Shown here in pieces: positions 32,032 to 39,671 of a stretch of DNA of 41,236 bases (positions are counted from its first letter, which is position 1; the number at the start of each line of letters is the position of its first letter). The DNA is from Hominenteromicrobium gallistercoris (GTDB taxonomy: Bacteria; Bacillota; Clostridia; Oscillospirales; Acutalibacteraceae). The position numbers and the translations under genes are program-made. The stretch covers positions 1 to 41,236 of the forward strand of contig DWXR01000045.1 of the NCBI GenBank assembly GCA_019119145.1, given 5' to 3'. The notes below the pieces were generated by a model. It saw only the letters and a list, made by a program, of their open reading frames with translations. It made no database searches and was not told where the DNA came from.

Positions 32032-32117
32032 GCGGCAGCTCCTTTCTTTTGGCCGCGAAACGCCGGGCGTCCCGCCCCATGCGCGGGGTACGCGGCGCGC
32101 TTTCCGGACGTTTTGCC

Positions 32118-32855
32118 TCAGCCCTGCGGCTTTTCGAGAAACAGCGGCTTTTTCGTGATCGTGCCGCCGTGGCGCGGATACGTCTTCGGCGTGAACGCAA
32201 TCTTCTGCATGACCGCGATGTTCCGCTCGCTGTGCTCGTCATCCGGCAGCGTGAACGGCGCCGTCTTCACGACCTTGCAGCCGAGCACGGAAACCGCGCG
32301 CTTCGCGAGCGCCATTTCCTCCTCGAGGCCCGGGCCCTTCATCGCCGCGAAAACGCCCTTCATCTTGATGAGCGGGATGCAGTATTCCGCGAGCGTGTTC
32401 ATGTTGGCGACGGCGCGCGCGGTTGCAACGTCGAACTTCTCGCGCAGCTTCACGTCGCGCCCGGCCTCCTCGGCGCGCTTGTGCAGGAACACGGCCTCCA
32501 CGTTGATGGCCGCGCAGACCTCCTGCAGGAACACGAGCCGCTTGTTGAGCGAGTCGAGCAGCGTCAGCTCGATGTCCGGCCGCATGATCTTGACCGGAAG
32601 CCCCGGGAAGCCCGCGCCGGTGCCGACGTCGATGAGCTTCGCGCCCTTCTTGATCTCGACCGCCTTCAAAAGCGTCAGGCTGTCGACGAAATGCTTGACG
32701 ACCGCCTCGTGCGGGTCGGTGATCGCGGTCAGGTTGACGACTTCGTTTTTCTCCAGCAGAAGCGCAAGATACGTCTGAAACTGCTCCGCCTGCGCGGGAG
32801 AAACCCTGACGCCGATTTCCTTCGCCTTCTGTATCAATTCCTCTCGAATATCCAT
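32118..32855 (-). CDS. rsmG: 16S rRNA (guanine-N7)-methyltransferase RsmG
   Basis: 245 residues; methylates N7 of a 530-loop guanine of 16S rRNA (G527 in E. coli). The SAM-binding motif LIDVGTGAGFPGLPVKI is clear, after VNLTAITDPHEAVVKHFVDS. The start at 32855 (MDIREELIQKAKEIG) has GGAGG 8 nt upstream and gives the usual length. An alternative ATG at 32903 overlaps the mnmG stop (ATGA) and would add 16 residues. Last of the mnmE-mnmG-rsmG set. Confidence 0.95.
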   Translation of the reverse strand: MDIREELIQKAKEIGVRVSPAQAEQFQTYLALLLEKNEVVNLTAITDPHEAVVKHFVDSLTLLKAVEIKKGAKLIDVGTGAGFPGLPVKIMRPDIELTLLDSLNKRLVFLQEVCAAINVEAVFLHKRAEEAGRDVKLREKFDVATARAVANMNTLAEYCIPLIKMKGVFAAMKGPGLEEEMALAKRAVSVLGCKVVKTAPFTLPDDEHSERNIAVMQKIAFTPKTYPRHGGTITKKPLFLEKPQG

Positions 32856-32899
32856 GCGGATGTCCTCCGTTTTCTGCATTCTATTTTTAGCGGTTTCGG

Positions 32900-34786
32900 T
32901 CATTTTCCGGCCCTTGCGGCCTCGTCGCGCGCGGAAAGCCAGATCAGCAGCACCGAAATGTCGGCGGGCGAAACGCCGGAAATGCGTCCCGCCTGCCCGA
33001 TGTTCTCCGGGCGCACGCGGTTCAGCTTTTCCCGCGCCTCAAGGCGCAGGCCGGCGATCCCGTCGTAGTCGACGTCGGGGGGAAGCAGCCGCTTTTCAAG
33101 CCGGCGCATCTCCTCGATGTCCTGCAGCTGCCGCCGGATGTACCCCTCGTATTTGAGCGCGGTCTCGACGCTTTCGAAAATCTCGCGCGGGTAGTCCGGG
33201 CGCGCCGGATCGACCGGGCGCAGGTCCGCATAGGAGATCTGCGGGCGGCGCAGCAGCTCCGAAAGCCGCACGCCGGTTGAGACCGGCGATGTTTCACGTG
33301 AAACAAGGATGTCGTTCAGCGCCTGCGACGGCGGCAGAACGGTCTTTTGCGCGCGCTTCATCTCCTCGGCCTTCTGCGCCTGCTTTTTCCGGAACTTCTC
33401 CCAGCGCGCGTCGGAGATCAGGCCGAGCTCGCGGCCGATCGGCGTCAGCCGCTCGTCGGCGTTGTCCTGCCGGAGCACGAGCCGGTACTCCGACCGCGAA
33501 GTCATCATGCGGTAGGGGTCGGTCACGCCCTTCGTGATCAGGTCGTCGATCAGCGTGCCGATGTACGAGCTCGCGCGGTCGAGAACCAGCGGCGCGCGGC
33601 CGAGCAGCTTCAGCGCGGCGTTCGCGCCGGCGACAAAGCCCTGCGCCGCCGCCTCCTCGTAGCCGGAGCTGCCGTTGAACTGCCCCGCGCCGTAAAGGCC
33701 GGGCAGCGCGCGGAATTCCAGCGTCGAGGTCAGCTGCAGCGGGTCGCAGCAGTCGTACTCGATCGCGTACGCGCAGCGCATGATCTGCACGTGCTCGAGG
33801 CCCTTGATCGTCCGGTAGAACGCGACCTGTATGTCCTCGGGCAGCGAAGAGCTCATGCCCTGCAGATACATTTCCTCGGTGTCCGCGCCGCACGGCTCGA
33901 TGAACAGCTGGTGGCGAGGCTTTTCCGAAAAGCGGACGATCTTGTCCTCGATGCTCGGGCAGTAGCGCGGGCCGACGCCCTCGATCATGCCGCCGTACAG
34001 GGGAGAGCGGTGGATGTTTTCCAGAATGACCGCCTTGGTCCGCTCGTTCGTCCAGCTCACATGGCAGACGGCTCTGTTCTCCGGCGGTGTTTCCGTGTCA
34101 AACGAAAACGGCGTGACCGGCTCGTCGCCGTTCTGCACCTCGAGCTCCGAAAAGTCGATGGAGGAGCGCAAAACGCGCGCCGGCGTTCCGGTCTTGAAGC
34201 GCCGCAGCGCGATGCCGAGCTTTTTCAGCGCGCCCGCAAGCTCGGTCGCCGGGAACATGCCGTCCGGCCCGCCCGCATAGGAGACGTCGCCGACGAAAAT
34301 GCGCCCGCCGAGGAACGTGCCCGTCGCGAGCACAACGGCCCGGCAGGCGTACTGCGCGCCGAGCCGCGTCGTAAGCACCCAGCCTTCCGCCGCGCGCTGC
34401 AGGTCGACCACCTCGGCCTGCTTCATCTCGAGGTTCGGGCACAGCTCCAGCTTGTGCTTCATCACGCGGGCGTACTGGTTGCGGTCAATCTGCGCGCGCA
34501 GCGAATGGACGGCCGGCCCCTTGCCGAGGTTCAGCATGCGGCTCTGCAGCGTGCATGCGTCGGCCGTTTTGCCCATCTCCCCGCCGAGCGCGTCGATCTC
34601 GCGCACGAGGTGGCCCTTCGCCGTGCCGCCGATGCTCGGGTTGCACGGACAGTTGCCCACCGCGTCCATATTGATCGTAAACACCGCCGTGTGGCAGCCA
34701 AGCCGCGCCGCGGCCAGGGCGGCCTCAATGCCCGCATGCCCCGCGCCGATCACGGCGACGTCGTATTTTCCCGCATCGTAAATCAT
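32900..34786 (-). CDS. mnmG: tRNA uridine 5-carboxymethylaminomethyl modification enzyme MnmG (GidA)
   Basis: 628 residues; with MnmE makes cmnm5U34 in tRNA anticodons using FAD and NADH. The FAD-binding VIGAGHAGIEAALAAARLG is at the N-terminus, with NCPCNPSIGGTAKGHLVREI and VVLATGTFLGG following. The C-terminal YEGYIRRQLQDIEEMRRLEK and GVSPADISVLLIWL match the family. AAAGGATG lies upstream of the ATG at 34786; the longer frame is not conserved. A perfect parS is embedded in its coding sequence (33290-33305). Confidence 0.98.
   Translation of the reverse strand: MIYDAGKYDVAVIGAGHAGIEAALAAARLGCHTAVFTINMDAVGNCPCNPSIGGTAKGHLVREIDALGGEMGKTADACTLQSRMLNLGKGPAVHSLRAQIDRNQYARVMKHKLELCPNLEMKQAEVVDLQRAAEGWVLTTRLGAQYACRAVVLATGTFLGGRIFVGDVSYAGGPDGMFPATELAGALKKLGIALRRFKTGTPARVLRSSIDFSELEVQNGDEPVTPFSFDTETPPENRAVCHVSWTNERTKAVILENIHRSPLYGGMIEGVGPRYCPSIEDKIVRFSEKPRHQLFIEPCGADTEEMYLQGMSSSLPEDIQVAFYRTIKGLEHVQIMRCAYAIEYDCCDPLQLTSTLEFRALPGLYGAGQFNGSSGYEEAAAQGFVAGANAALKLLGRAPLVLDRASSYIGTLIDDLITKGVTDPYRMMTSRSEYRLVLRQDNADERLTPIGRELGLISDARWEKFRKKQAQKAEEMKRAQKTVLPPSQALNDILVSRETSPVSTGVRLSELLRRPQISYADLRPVDPARPDYPREIFESVETALKYEGYIRRQLQDIEEMRRLEKRLLPPDVDYDGIAGLRLEAREKLNRVRPENIGQAGRISGVSPADISVLLIWLSARDEAARAGK
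33290..33305. promoter_or_regulatory. Perfect parS site inside mnmG
   Basis: TGTTTCACGTGAAACA, an exact match to the Bacillota parS palindrome. In mnmG frame it encodes part of LVSRETSPVS, at a spot where conservation is low. About 7.7 kb from oriC, expected ParB loading site. Confidence 0.95.
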
Positions 34787-34850
34787 AGCTTCATCCTTTA
34801 TCCCAACGCATTGTATCGATTGTATCCTGTAACTATCCGTTCCCCGCCGG

Positions 34851-36215
34851 TCACTTGCCGACGCAGAACTTCTCAAAGACCCGGTCGACGACCGCATCGG
34901 AGACGCGCTCGCCGGTCAGCTCGTTCAGCGCCGCGACGGCGCCCTCGAGCGAGACGGTCACGGCGTCCCAGGTCATGCCGCGCAGCAGCGCGTCCTGCGC
35001 CTCCTCGATGCACGCCAGCGCGTCCTTTGCGTCCGCGCGCTGCCGCTCCGTGTAGAGGATGCCGTCGTTCGGGTTCAGCTCCGCCGTCTGCAGCACCCGG
35101 GCCGCCGCCTCCGCCAGCGCGGAAAGCCCGTCGCCCGAAAGCGCCGAGATCGTCACGACCGCCGGGAAGCGCGCCTCGATCTCCGCCATGTCGATCGCGG
35201 CGGGCAGATCGGACTTGTTGACGACCGCCACGCACGGCGTCTCGCCGATCGCCTCCATCATCGCGCGGTCGTCGTCGTTCAGCGCTTCGCTCGCGTCGAA
35301 CACCGCAAGCACAAACTGCGCGGTCCTGACGCGGTCGAGCGCGATTTTCACGCCGATTTTTTCGACGCGGTCCTCCGTCTCGCGGATGCCCGCCGTGTCG
35401 GCCAGGCGCAGCGGGATCTCGCCGAGCAGCACCGTCTCCTCGACGACATCGCGCGTCGTGCCCGCAAGGTCGGTCACGATCGAGCGCTCGCAGCCCGCGA
35501 GCAGGTTCATCAGCGTCGATTTTCCGGCGTTCGGCTTGCCGGCGATCACGGTCACGACGCCCTCGCGCAGAACGCGGCCGCCGTCAAAGCTGCGGATCAG
35601 CGCTTCGAGCGCATCGTGCCCGGCGGAAAGCCGTTTTTTCAACATGTTTTCGTCGACCTGTGGAATGTCGTCGTCCGGGTAGTCCGCCCAGGCCGCCAGA
35701 TGTGCGCCGACGTCGGTCAGATCGTCGCGGATCGCCGCGATCCGCCGGGAAAGCGCGCCGTCGTGCCCGGCCTGCGCCGCCTTCATCGCCTCGCGCCCCT
35801 GCGCGGAGATCAGCTCCATCACGGCCTCCGCCTGCGCGAGGTCCATCTTGCCGTTCAGAAACGCGCGGCGCGTGAACTCGCCCGGCGCAGCCGGCGCGGC
35901 GCCGGCCGCGAACACCGCCTGCAAAACCGTCTTCAAAATGAACAGGCCGCCGTGGCAGGAGAGCTCCACGACATCCTCGCCGGTGAAGCTCTTCGGCGCG
36001 GCGAAAACCGTCGCGATGCATTCGTCGAGCCGCGCGCCGCTTTCGTCCTGTACATGGCCAAAGCGGCAGGTGTACCCGGCCGCCGCGGAAAGCGTTTCGC
36101 CGGACGCCGCCCGGAACACCCGGTCGCCGACGGCGCGGGCCTCATTGCCGGAAATCCGGATGATCCCGATGCCGCCCGGCGCCGCGGCCGTAGAAATTGC
36201 TGCGATGGTTTTCAT
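34851..36215 (-). CDS. mnmE: tRNA modification GTPase MnmE (TrmE/ThdF)
   Basis: 454 residues; partner of MnmG in wobble-uridine modification. The N-terminal tetrahydrofolate-binding domain starts MKTIAAISTAAAPGGIGIIR. The inserted G domain has P-loop GKPNAGKST (226-234), DLAGTTRD, DTAGIRETED and NKSDLP. The C-terminal FCVGK supplies the conserved cysteine. AAGAGGT precedes the ATG at 36215. It is 64 bp upstream of mnmG and probably co-transcribed. Confidence 0.98.
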   Translation of the reverse strand: MKTIAAISTAAAPGGIGIIRISGNEARAVGDRVFRAASGETLSAAAGYTCRFGHVQDESGARLDECIATVFAAPKSFTGEDVVELSCHGGLFILKTVLQAVFAAGAAPAAPGEFTRRAFLNGKMDLAQAEAVMELISAQGREAMKAAQAGHDGALSRRIAAIRDDLTDVGAHLAAWADYPDDDIPQVDENMLKKRLSAGHDALEALIRSFDGGRVLREGVVTVIAGKPNAGKSTLMNLLAGCERSIVTDLAGTTRDVVEETVLLGEIPLRLADTAGIRETEDRVEKIGVKIALDRVRTAQFVLAVFDASEALNDDDRAMMEAIGETPCVAVVNKSDLPAAIDMAEIEARFPAVVTISALSGDGLSALAEAAARVLQTAELNPNDGILYTERQRADAKDALACIEEAQDALLRGMTWDAVTVSLEGAVAALNELTGERVSDAVVDRVFEKFCVGK

Positions 36216-36243
36216 GCTCTTACCTCTTATATAAAATATAAAT

Positions 36244-36318
36244 CTATTTTCCGTTTTTGCGCTGTTTTCGGCGCACAAGGAGATAGGCGGCCGCCCAGAC
36301 CGCAAGGACGGGAAGCAT
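36244..36318 (-). CDS. Candidate small membrane peptide upstream of mnmE
   Basis: A 24-codon frame starting MLPVLAVWAAAYLLVRR, then a basic tail. The hydrophobic core of about 15 residues and positive C-terminus fit a tiny single-pass membrane protein. CGGGGTG lies about 5 nt before the ATG; a GTG two codons upstream is the alternative. A TATAAT extended -10 is 20 bp upstream, and mnmE follows 28 bp after the stop. Homology unknown; it could be a leader peptide or a chance frame. Confidence 0.4.
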   Translation of the reverse strand: MLPVLAVWAAAYLLVRRKQRKNGK

Positions 36319-36337
36319 CAGCACCCCGTTTTTTCTG

Positions 36338-36346
36338 ATTATAACA
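36338..36346 (-). promoter_or_regulatory. Extended -10 promoter of the mnmE operon
   Basis: Minus strand TGTTATAAT (36338-36346) with consensus TATAAT and TGn extension. No convincing -35 at 17 bp. It follows the jag terminator, so mnmE-mnmG-rsmG forms a separate transcript. Confidence 0.65.
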
Positions 36347-36380
36347 CGCGCGGCCCGCTTGCGCCACCCCTGATTTCGGC

Positions 36381-36410
36381 AAAAAAGAAGAACCTCCTTC
36401 GAGGCTCTTC
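36381..36410 (-). terminator. Terminator of the rpmH-jag operon
   Basis: 10-bp stem (36387-36396 with 36401-36410, one G-U) with GAAG loop on the minus strand, followed by UUUUUU (36381-36386). Located 21 bp after the jag stop. Confidence 0.92.
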
Positions 36411-36431
36411 TCCGTGCCGGATGTTCCGGGT

Positions 36432-37238
36432 TTATTTCTTTTCGATCTTGCCGTACAGCGTCGTCACGTCGTCGAGGACGCGGGGCGCTGCGGGCTGGGT
36501 CTGCTGCGCCGGACGGGACGGGCGGTTCTCCCTGCGGGAGGACTTGCCGCCGCGGTTGTATCCGCCCTTGCCGCCTTTGCCACGGCGGTTGTCGCGCTTC
36601 GGCAGGCGTTCGCCGCCCTCGGGGCCGATCACGACGTGGCGGGCGAGGTCTTCGCCCTCGCTCCAGGACTTCGCGCCCTCCACGGTCTGCACGGCCGTGT
36701 GGATGATGCGGCGCTCGTACGGGTTCATCGGCTCCAGCGACGTGTTGCGGCCGGTCTTAACGGCGCGGGCCGCCATCTTCCTGCCGAGGTTTTCCAGCGT
36801 TTCCTTGCGCTTCTCGCGGTAGTTGCCGACGTCCAGCGTGATGCGGTAGTACGAATCGTCCACATGGTTCGCCACAAGCGAAGCGAGATACTGGAGCGAA
36901 TCGAGCGTCTCGCCGCGGTGCCCGATGATGAAGCCGATGTCCTCGCCGGTCAGCACCAGCTCCGCGCCGGCGTCGACCTCGCGGATCTCGATCTCCACGT
37001 CGGCCAGGCCCATCGCGCCGAGGACCGAGCGCAGATAAGCGGCCGCCACATCCGCAGGCGTTTCGCGGATGAACGCGCGCACCTTGGCCGGGCTGCCGCC
37101 GAACAGGCCGAAGCGCTTTTTCTCCGGAAGCTCCAGAATCTCAAATTCCGCTTCCGCCGTGTCTACGCCGAGCTGCGCGCACGCGTTGGCATGCGCCTCT
37201 TCAACCGTCGCGCCCGTTGCAATTGCTTCTTTTACCAT
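36432..37238 (-). CDS. jag: RNA-binding protein Jag (KhpB/EloR)
   Basis: 268 residues; an RNA-binding partner of KhpA affecting cell elongation in Gram-positives. Jag-N domain at about 1-52 (PEKKRFGLFGGSPAKVRAFI), a KH domain with GHRG in the GxxG position (about 105), and an R3H domain with NPYERRIIHTAVQ. A disordered tail rich in K, R, G and N follows (about 210-250). AAAGGATG lies upstream. It follows yidC by 80 bp, the standard order. Confidence 0.96.
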   Translation of the reverse strand: MVKEAIATGATVEEAHANACAQLGVDTAEAEFEILELPEKKRFGLFGGSPAKVRAFIRETPADVAAAYLRSVLGAMGLADVEIEIREVDAGAELVLTGEDIGFIIGHRGETLDSLQYLASLVANHVDDSYYRITLDVGNYREKRKETLENLGRKMAARAVKTGRNTSLEPMNPYERRIIHTAVQTVEGAKSWSEGEDLARHVVIGPEGGERLPKRDNRRGKGGKGGYNRGGKSSRRENRPSRPAQQTQPAAPRVLDDVTTLYGKIEKK

Positions 37239-37318
37239 TGCTTCTACATCCTTTCGATTTTGAATACCATGTATCTTATCCCGTTCAGAAGTGAAAGGAG
37301 GTGGGATAGTCGGCCGGT

Positions 37319-38392
37319 TTATTTCTTGCTTCCCATGTAGTCGGAAGCCGATCCTTTATTCTTCTGCCCGCCGGACTTTTTGCCGCCGGACTTCTTGTTC
37401 GAATGGCTCGCCTGCCGGTTCGCCTGCGCCATGTTCTTCGCCTCAATCTTATCGGCGATCTGCTTCTGGATATCCGCGGGCAGGGGCTTTACCCTCTCCT
37501 CCGCCTGCAGCAGCGTCACGTAGCGGCTCGCTTCGGAATGGGCGGAAACCTGCTCCGCCGAGTAGTACTTGTGCTGAATCAGCGACTGCACAAAGCTGAC
37601 CAGCGCGGAAATGATCCCGTAGAAGCCGACGGCGCCGGGCATGATGAACGCCCAGTACGCGGAGAGCAGCGGCATGCCGTAGAGCATGACCTTCATGCAT
37701 CCGCCGCCCGCGGCCTGCTGCTGCGGCTGCAGCTTCTGCATGATGAACGTCTGGCCCCAGTAGGTGACGAGCGCCAGCACCGGGATCAGCCACATCATCG
37801 AGGCGAACGAGGAGGTGTTCGGCGAGGCGAGCAGGTCGAGGCCCGCAAACTTGAAGCCGCGGCTGAACGACTCGATCTTCGCCAGGTCCTCGGCCGAGAA
37901 CATCGTCAGGTAATCCTTGAGCTCGGCGAAATTCTTGACGATGTCGAGCTCGATGTACTGGCTCGTGCTCGCGACGCCGGGGATGCGCGTGACGAACTCG
38001 GTCGCCTTCGCGATCGAATCGCTCGCGACGTGCAGCGTGTTCGAAAGCGGGAAAATAACGGAATAGTAAATGCCGAGCATGATCGGCAGCGGGAGCAGCG
38101 TCGTCAGGCATCCGCCGCCGGGGTTGACGCCTTCCTTATCATACAGCTTCTGCAGCTCCTCGTTGTACTTCATCTTGTCGTTGCCGTAGCGCGCCTGCAG
38201 CTCTTTCTGCTTGGCCGCAAGACGCGACTGCGCTGCCATGCTTTTCTGCGACTTGATCGAGAAGGGGAACACGAGCGCCTTGACAATGATCGTGAACAGG
38301 ATAATCGCCACGCCGTAGTTCTGGAAAATCGTGTAAAGGAACCACAGCAGGTAGCCGAATATGCTGCCAAAGAAATTAAAAATCTGCATCAT
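37319..38392 (-). CDS. yidC: Membrane protein insertase YidC/OxaA/SpoIIIJ
   Basis: 357 residues; inserts proteins into the cytoplasmic membrane, alone or with SecYEG. No large extracellular P1 domain, as expected for Gram-positives. Hydrophobic segments include the N-terminal one, the region GCLTTLLPLPIMLGIYYSVI, TSSFASMMWLIPVLALVTYW and a final hairpin. The K/Q/G-rich C-terminal tail is typical. No Cys lipobox at the N-terminus is seen. A ribosome binding site AAGGA is about 14 nt from the ATG, unusually far; the next ATG is one codon on. Confidence 0.97.
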   Translation of the reverse strand: MMQIFNFFGSIFGYLLWFLYTIFQNYGVAIILFTIIVKALVFPFSIKSQKSMAAQSRLAAKQKELQARYGNDKMKYNEELQKLYDKEGVNPGGGCLTTLLPLPIMLGIYYSVIFPLSNTLHVASDSIAKATEFVTRIPGVASTSQYIELDIVKNFAELKDYLTMFSAEDLAKIESFSRGFKFAGLDLLASPNTSSFASMMWLIPVLALVTYWGQTFIMQKLQPQQQAAGGGCMKVMLYGMPLLSAYWAFIMPGAVGFYGIISALVSFVQSLIQHKYYSAEQVSAHSEASRYVTLLQAEERVKPLPADIQKQIADKIEAKNMAQANRQASHSNKKSGGKKSGGQKNKGSASDYMGSKK

Positions 38393-38417
38393 AGTTTTAA
38401 ATCAAATCCTTCCCGGA

Positions 38418-38660
38418 TCAAACCTTGTTCTTTTTTTCGGGAACGGGGTCATAACCGCCCCTTGAAAACGGGTTGCAGCGCAGGATGCGCCACAGCGCGA
38501 GCAGGCCGCCCTTCAGCGCGCCGAAGCGCTCGACCGCCTCGAGCCCGTATTGCGAGCAGGTGGGTATGTATTTGCAGCAGCCCCGCGTTCCGGCCGGCCG
38601 GAGCTTCTGGTAAAGCCGGATCAGGCCGATCAGGATATTTTTCGGTGCGAACCGCTTCAT
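38418..38660 (-). CDS. yidD: Membrane protein insertion efficiency factor YidD
   Basis: 80 residues; a small protein aiding YidC insertion at the inner membrane face. CKYIPTCSQYGLEAVERFGA and LRCNPFSRGGYDPVP are the YidD signatures, with four conserved cysteines. Its ATG overlaps the rnpA stop by 4 bp (ATGA), a coupling common in this operon. Confidence 0.97.
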   Translation of the reverse strand: MKRFAPKNILIGLIRLYQKLRPAGTRGCCKYIPTCSQYGLEAVERFGALKGGLLALWRILRCNPFSRGGYDPVPEKKNKV

Positions 38661-39046
38661 GTCCGCTTCTCCGAAGCCGTTTTCTCCGGCTTCGCCCTGT
38701 TTTTGGCTGCAGAAACAAGCACGCCGAGTTCCTCCAGCGCGCTTGTCATTTCCGTCAGGACTGTCCCACAGTGCATGAACGGTGTTTTTCCGCGCGATAC
38801 CAGCACAATATCCACGCCGGGCCGAATGGCCGGGTACAGCGTACGCGCGCTTTCGCGCAGCAGCCTGCGGGCGCGGTTCCGCTTGACTGCATTGCCGATT
38901 TTCCGGCTTGCCGTAATGCCGATGCGCGGCGCGGCGCCGCCCCGCTTCATGCAGTAGGCGACGAGCGAAGGGCGCACAGCGCTCTTCCCGCGGGCATAAA
39001 CGCGCCGGAATTCATAGTTTTCCGTCAGGGGTACGATAATATCCAT
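38657..39046 (-). CDS. rnpA: Ribonuclease P protein component
   Basis: 129 residues; binds RNase P RNA for 5' tRNA processing. YEFRRVYARGKSAVRPSLV, GITASRKIGNAVKRNRARRL (RNR motif) and the DIVLVSRGKT strand match the family. The start at 39046 (MDIIVPLTENYEF) has GGGAG close upstream; the longer frame is not conserved. It lies 70 bp after rpmH. Confidence 0.97.
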   Translation of the reverse strand: MDIIVPLTENYEFRRVYARGKSAVRPSLVAYCMKRGGAAPRIGITASRKIGNAVKRNRARRLLRESARTLYPAIRPGVDIVLVSRGKTPFMHCGTVLTEMTSALEELGVLVSAAKNRAKPEKTASEKRT

Positions 39047-39116
39047 AAAGCTCCCAATCCATGCGCTGCAGGCAAAACAAAGAAAGGCCACACGGCGGTG
39101 ACCTTCAAAGCATACA

Positions 39117-39251
39117 TCAATACGTTAAACGTGCTCTGCCCTTTGCTCTGCGACGCGCCAGGACCTTGCGTCCGTTGCGTGTAGACATTCTCTTTCTGAA
39201 GCCATGCTCCTTCTTTCTGTGGAGCTTCTTCGGCTGATAGGTTCTCAGCAT
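39117..39251 (-). CDS. rpmH: 50S ribosomal protein L34
   Basis: 44 residues, highly basic, starting MLRTYQPKKLHRKKEHGFRK and ending in RRRAKGRARLTY, the universal L34 pattern. AGGAGG lies 9 nt before the ATG. First gene of the rpmH-rnpA-yidD-yidC-jag transcript. Confidence 0.98.
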   Translation of the reverse strand: MLRTYQPKKLHRKKEHGFRKRMSTRNGRKVLARRRAKGRARLTY

Positions 39252-39318
39252 ATCAAAAACCCTCCTTTCGCGAGGTTACTTTGCGAAATCCGAATATCAC
39301 AGTCGGTTACAGTTAAGC

Positions 39319-39348
39319 ATTATACCTTAAAACCTTAGAATCTGTCAA
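39319..39348 (-). promoter_or_regulatory. Promoter of the rpmH operon
   Basis: Minus strand: -35 TTGACA (39343-39348), 18-bp spacer, -10 TATAAT (39319-39324). Both hexamers are perfect consensus. The transcript starts about 61 nt before rpmH. Confidence 0.9.
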
Positions 39349-39671
39349 CCTTTTTTCCGGTTTTTATTTGTAAAAAAACTGCCGGCCGCGGCGCCCGTCC
39401 ATATTCTGCGCCCCACCTTTTCAAAACCACAGAATATAGAGGCGAAAACGGCGCGGCGCGCAGCGCCAAAAAACGGCGCGCGCACTTTTCAACATTCGGC
39501 GGAATTTCTGTGGACAACCCGGCCGTTTTATGCTACACTATATATTAGTATTTTATCGTCAAAATGCAGGAGCACCGCAGTTTTTCCCTGTTTTCCGCAC
39601 GGAAAGCGCGCTGCGCCGGCTGAACGACGTGCTGGGATACCGAGAACACGGGAGAAAGGGAAAACAGGAAA
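39349..39671. other. Divergent rpmH-dnaA intergenic region
   Basis: No gene. It contains the perfect 8-bp inverted repeat ATATTCTG/CAGAATAT (39401-39408, 39430-39437), the dnaA promoter and one DnaA box. GC-rich GGCGCG-type words fill 39440-39490. The dnaA leader runs from about 39546 to 39671 without recognised structure. Confidence 0.6.
39509..39539 (+). promoter_or_regulatory. dnaA promoter overlapping a DnaA box
   Basis: -35 TGGACA (39511-39516), 17-bp spacer, -10 TACACT (39534-39539). The -35 lies inside TGTGGACAA (39509-39517), whose complement TTGTCCACA is one base from the DnaA consensus TTATCCACA. DnaA binding would compete with polymerase, the classical autorepression layout. Confidence 0.7.
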
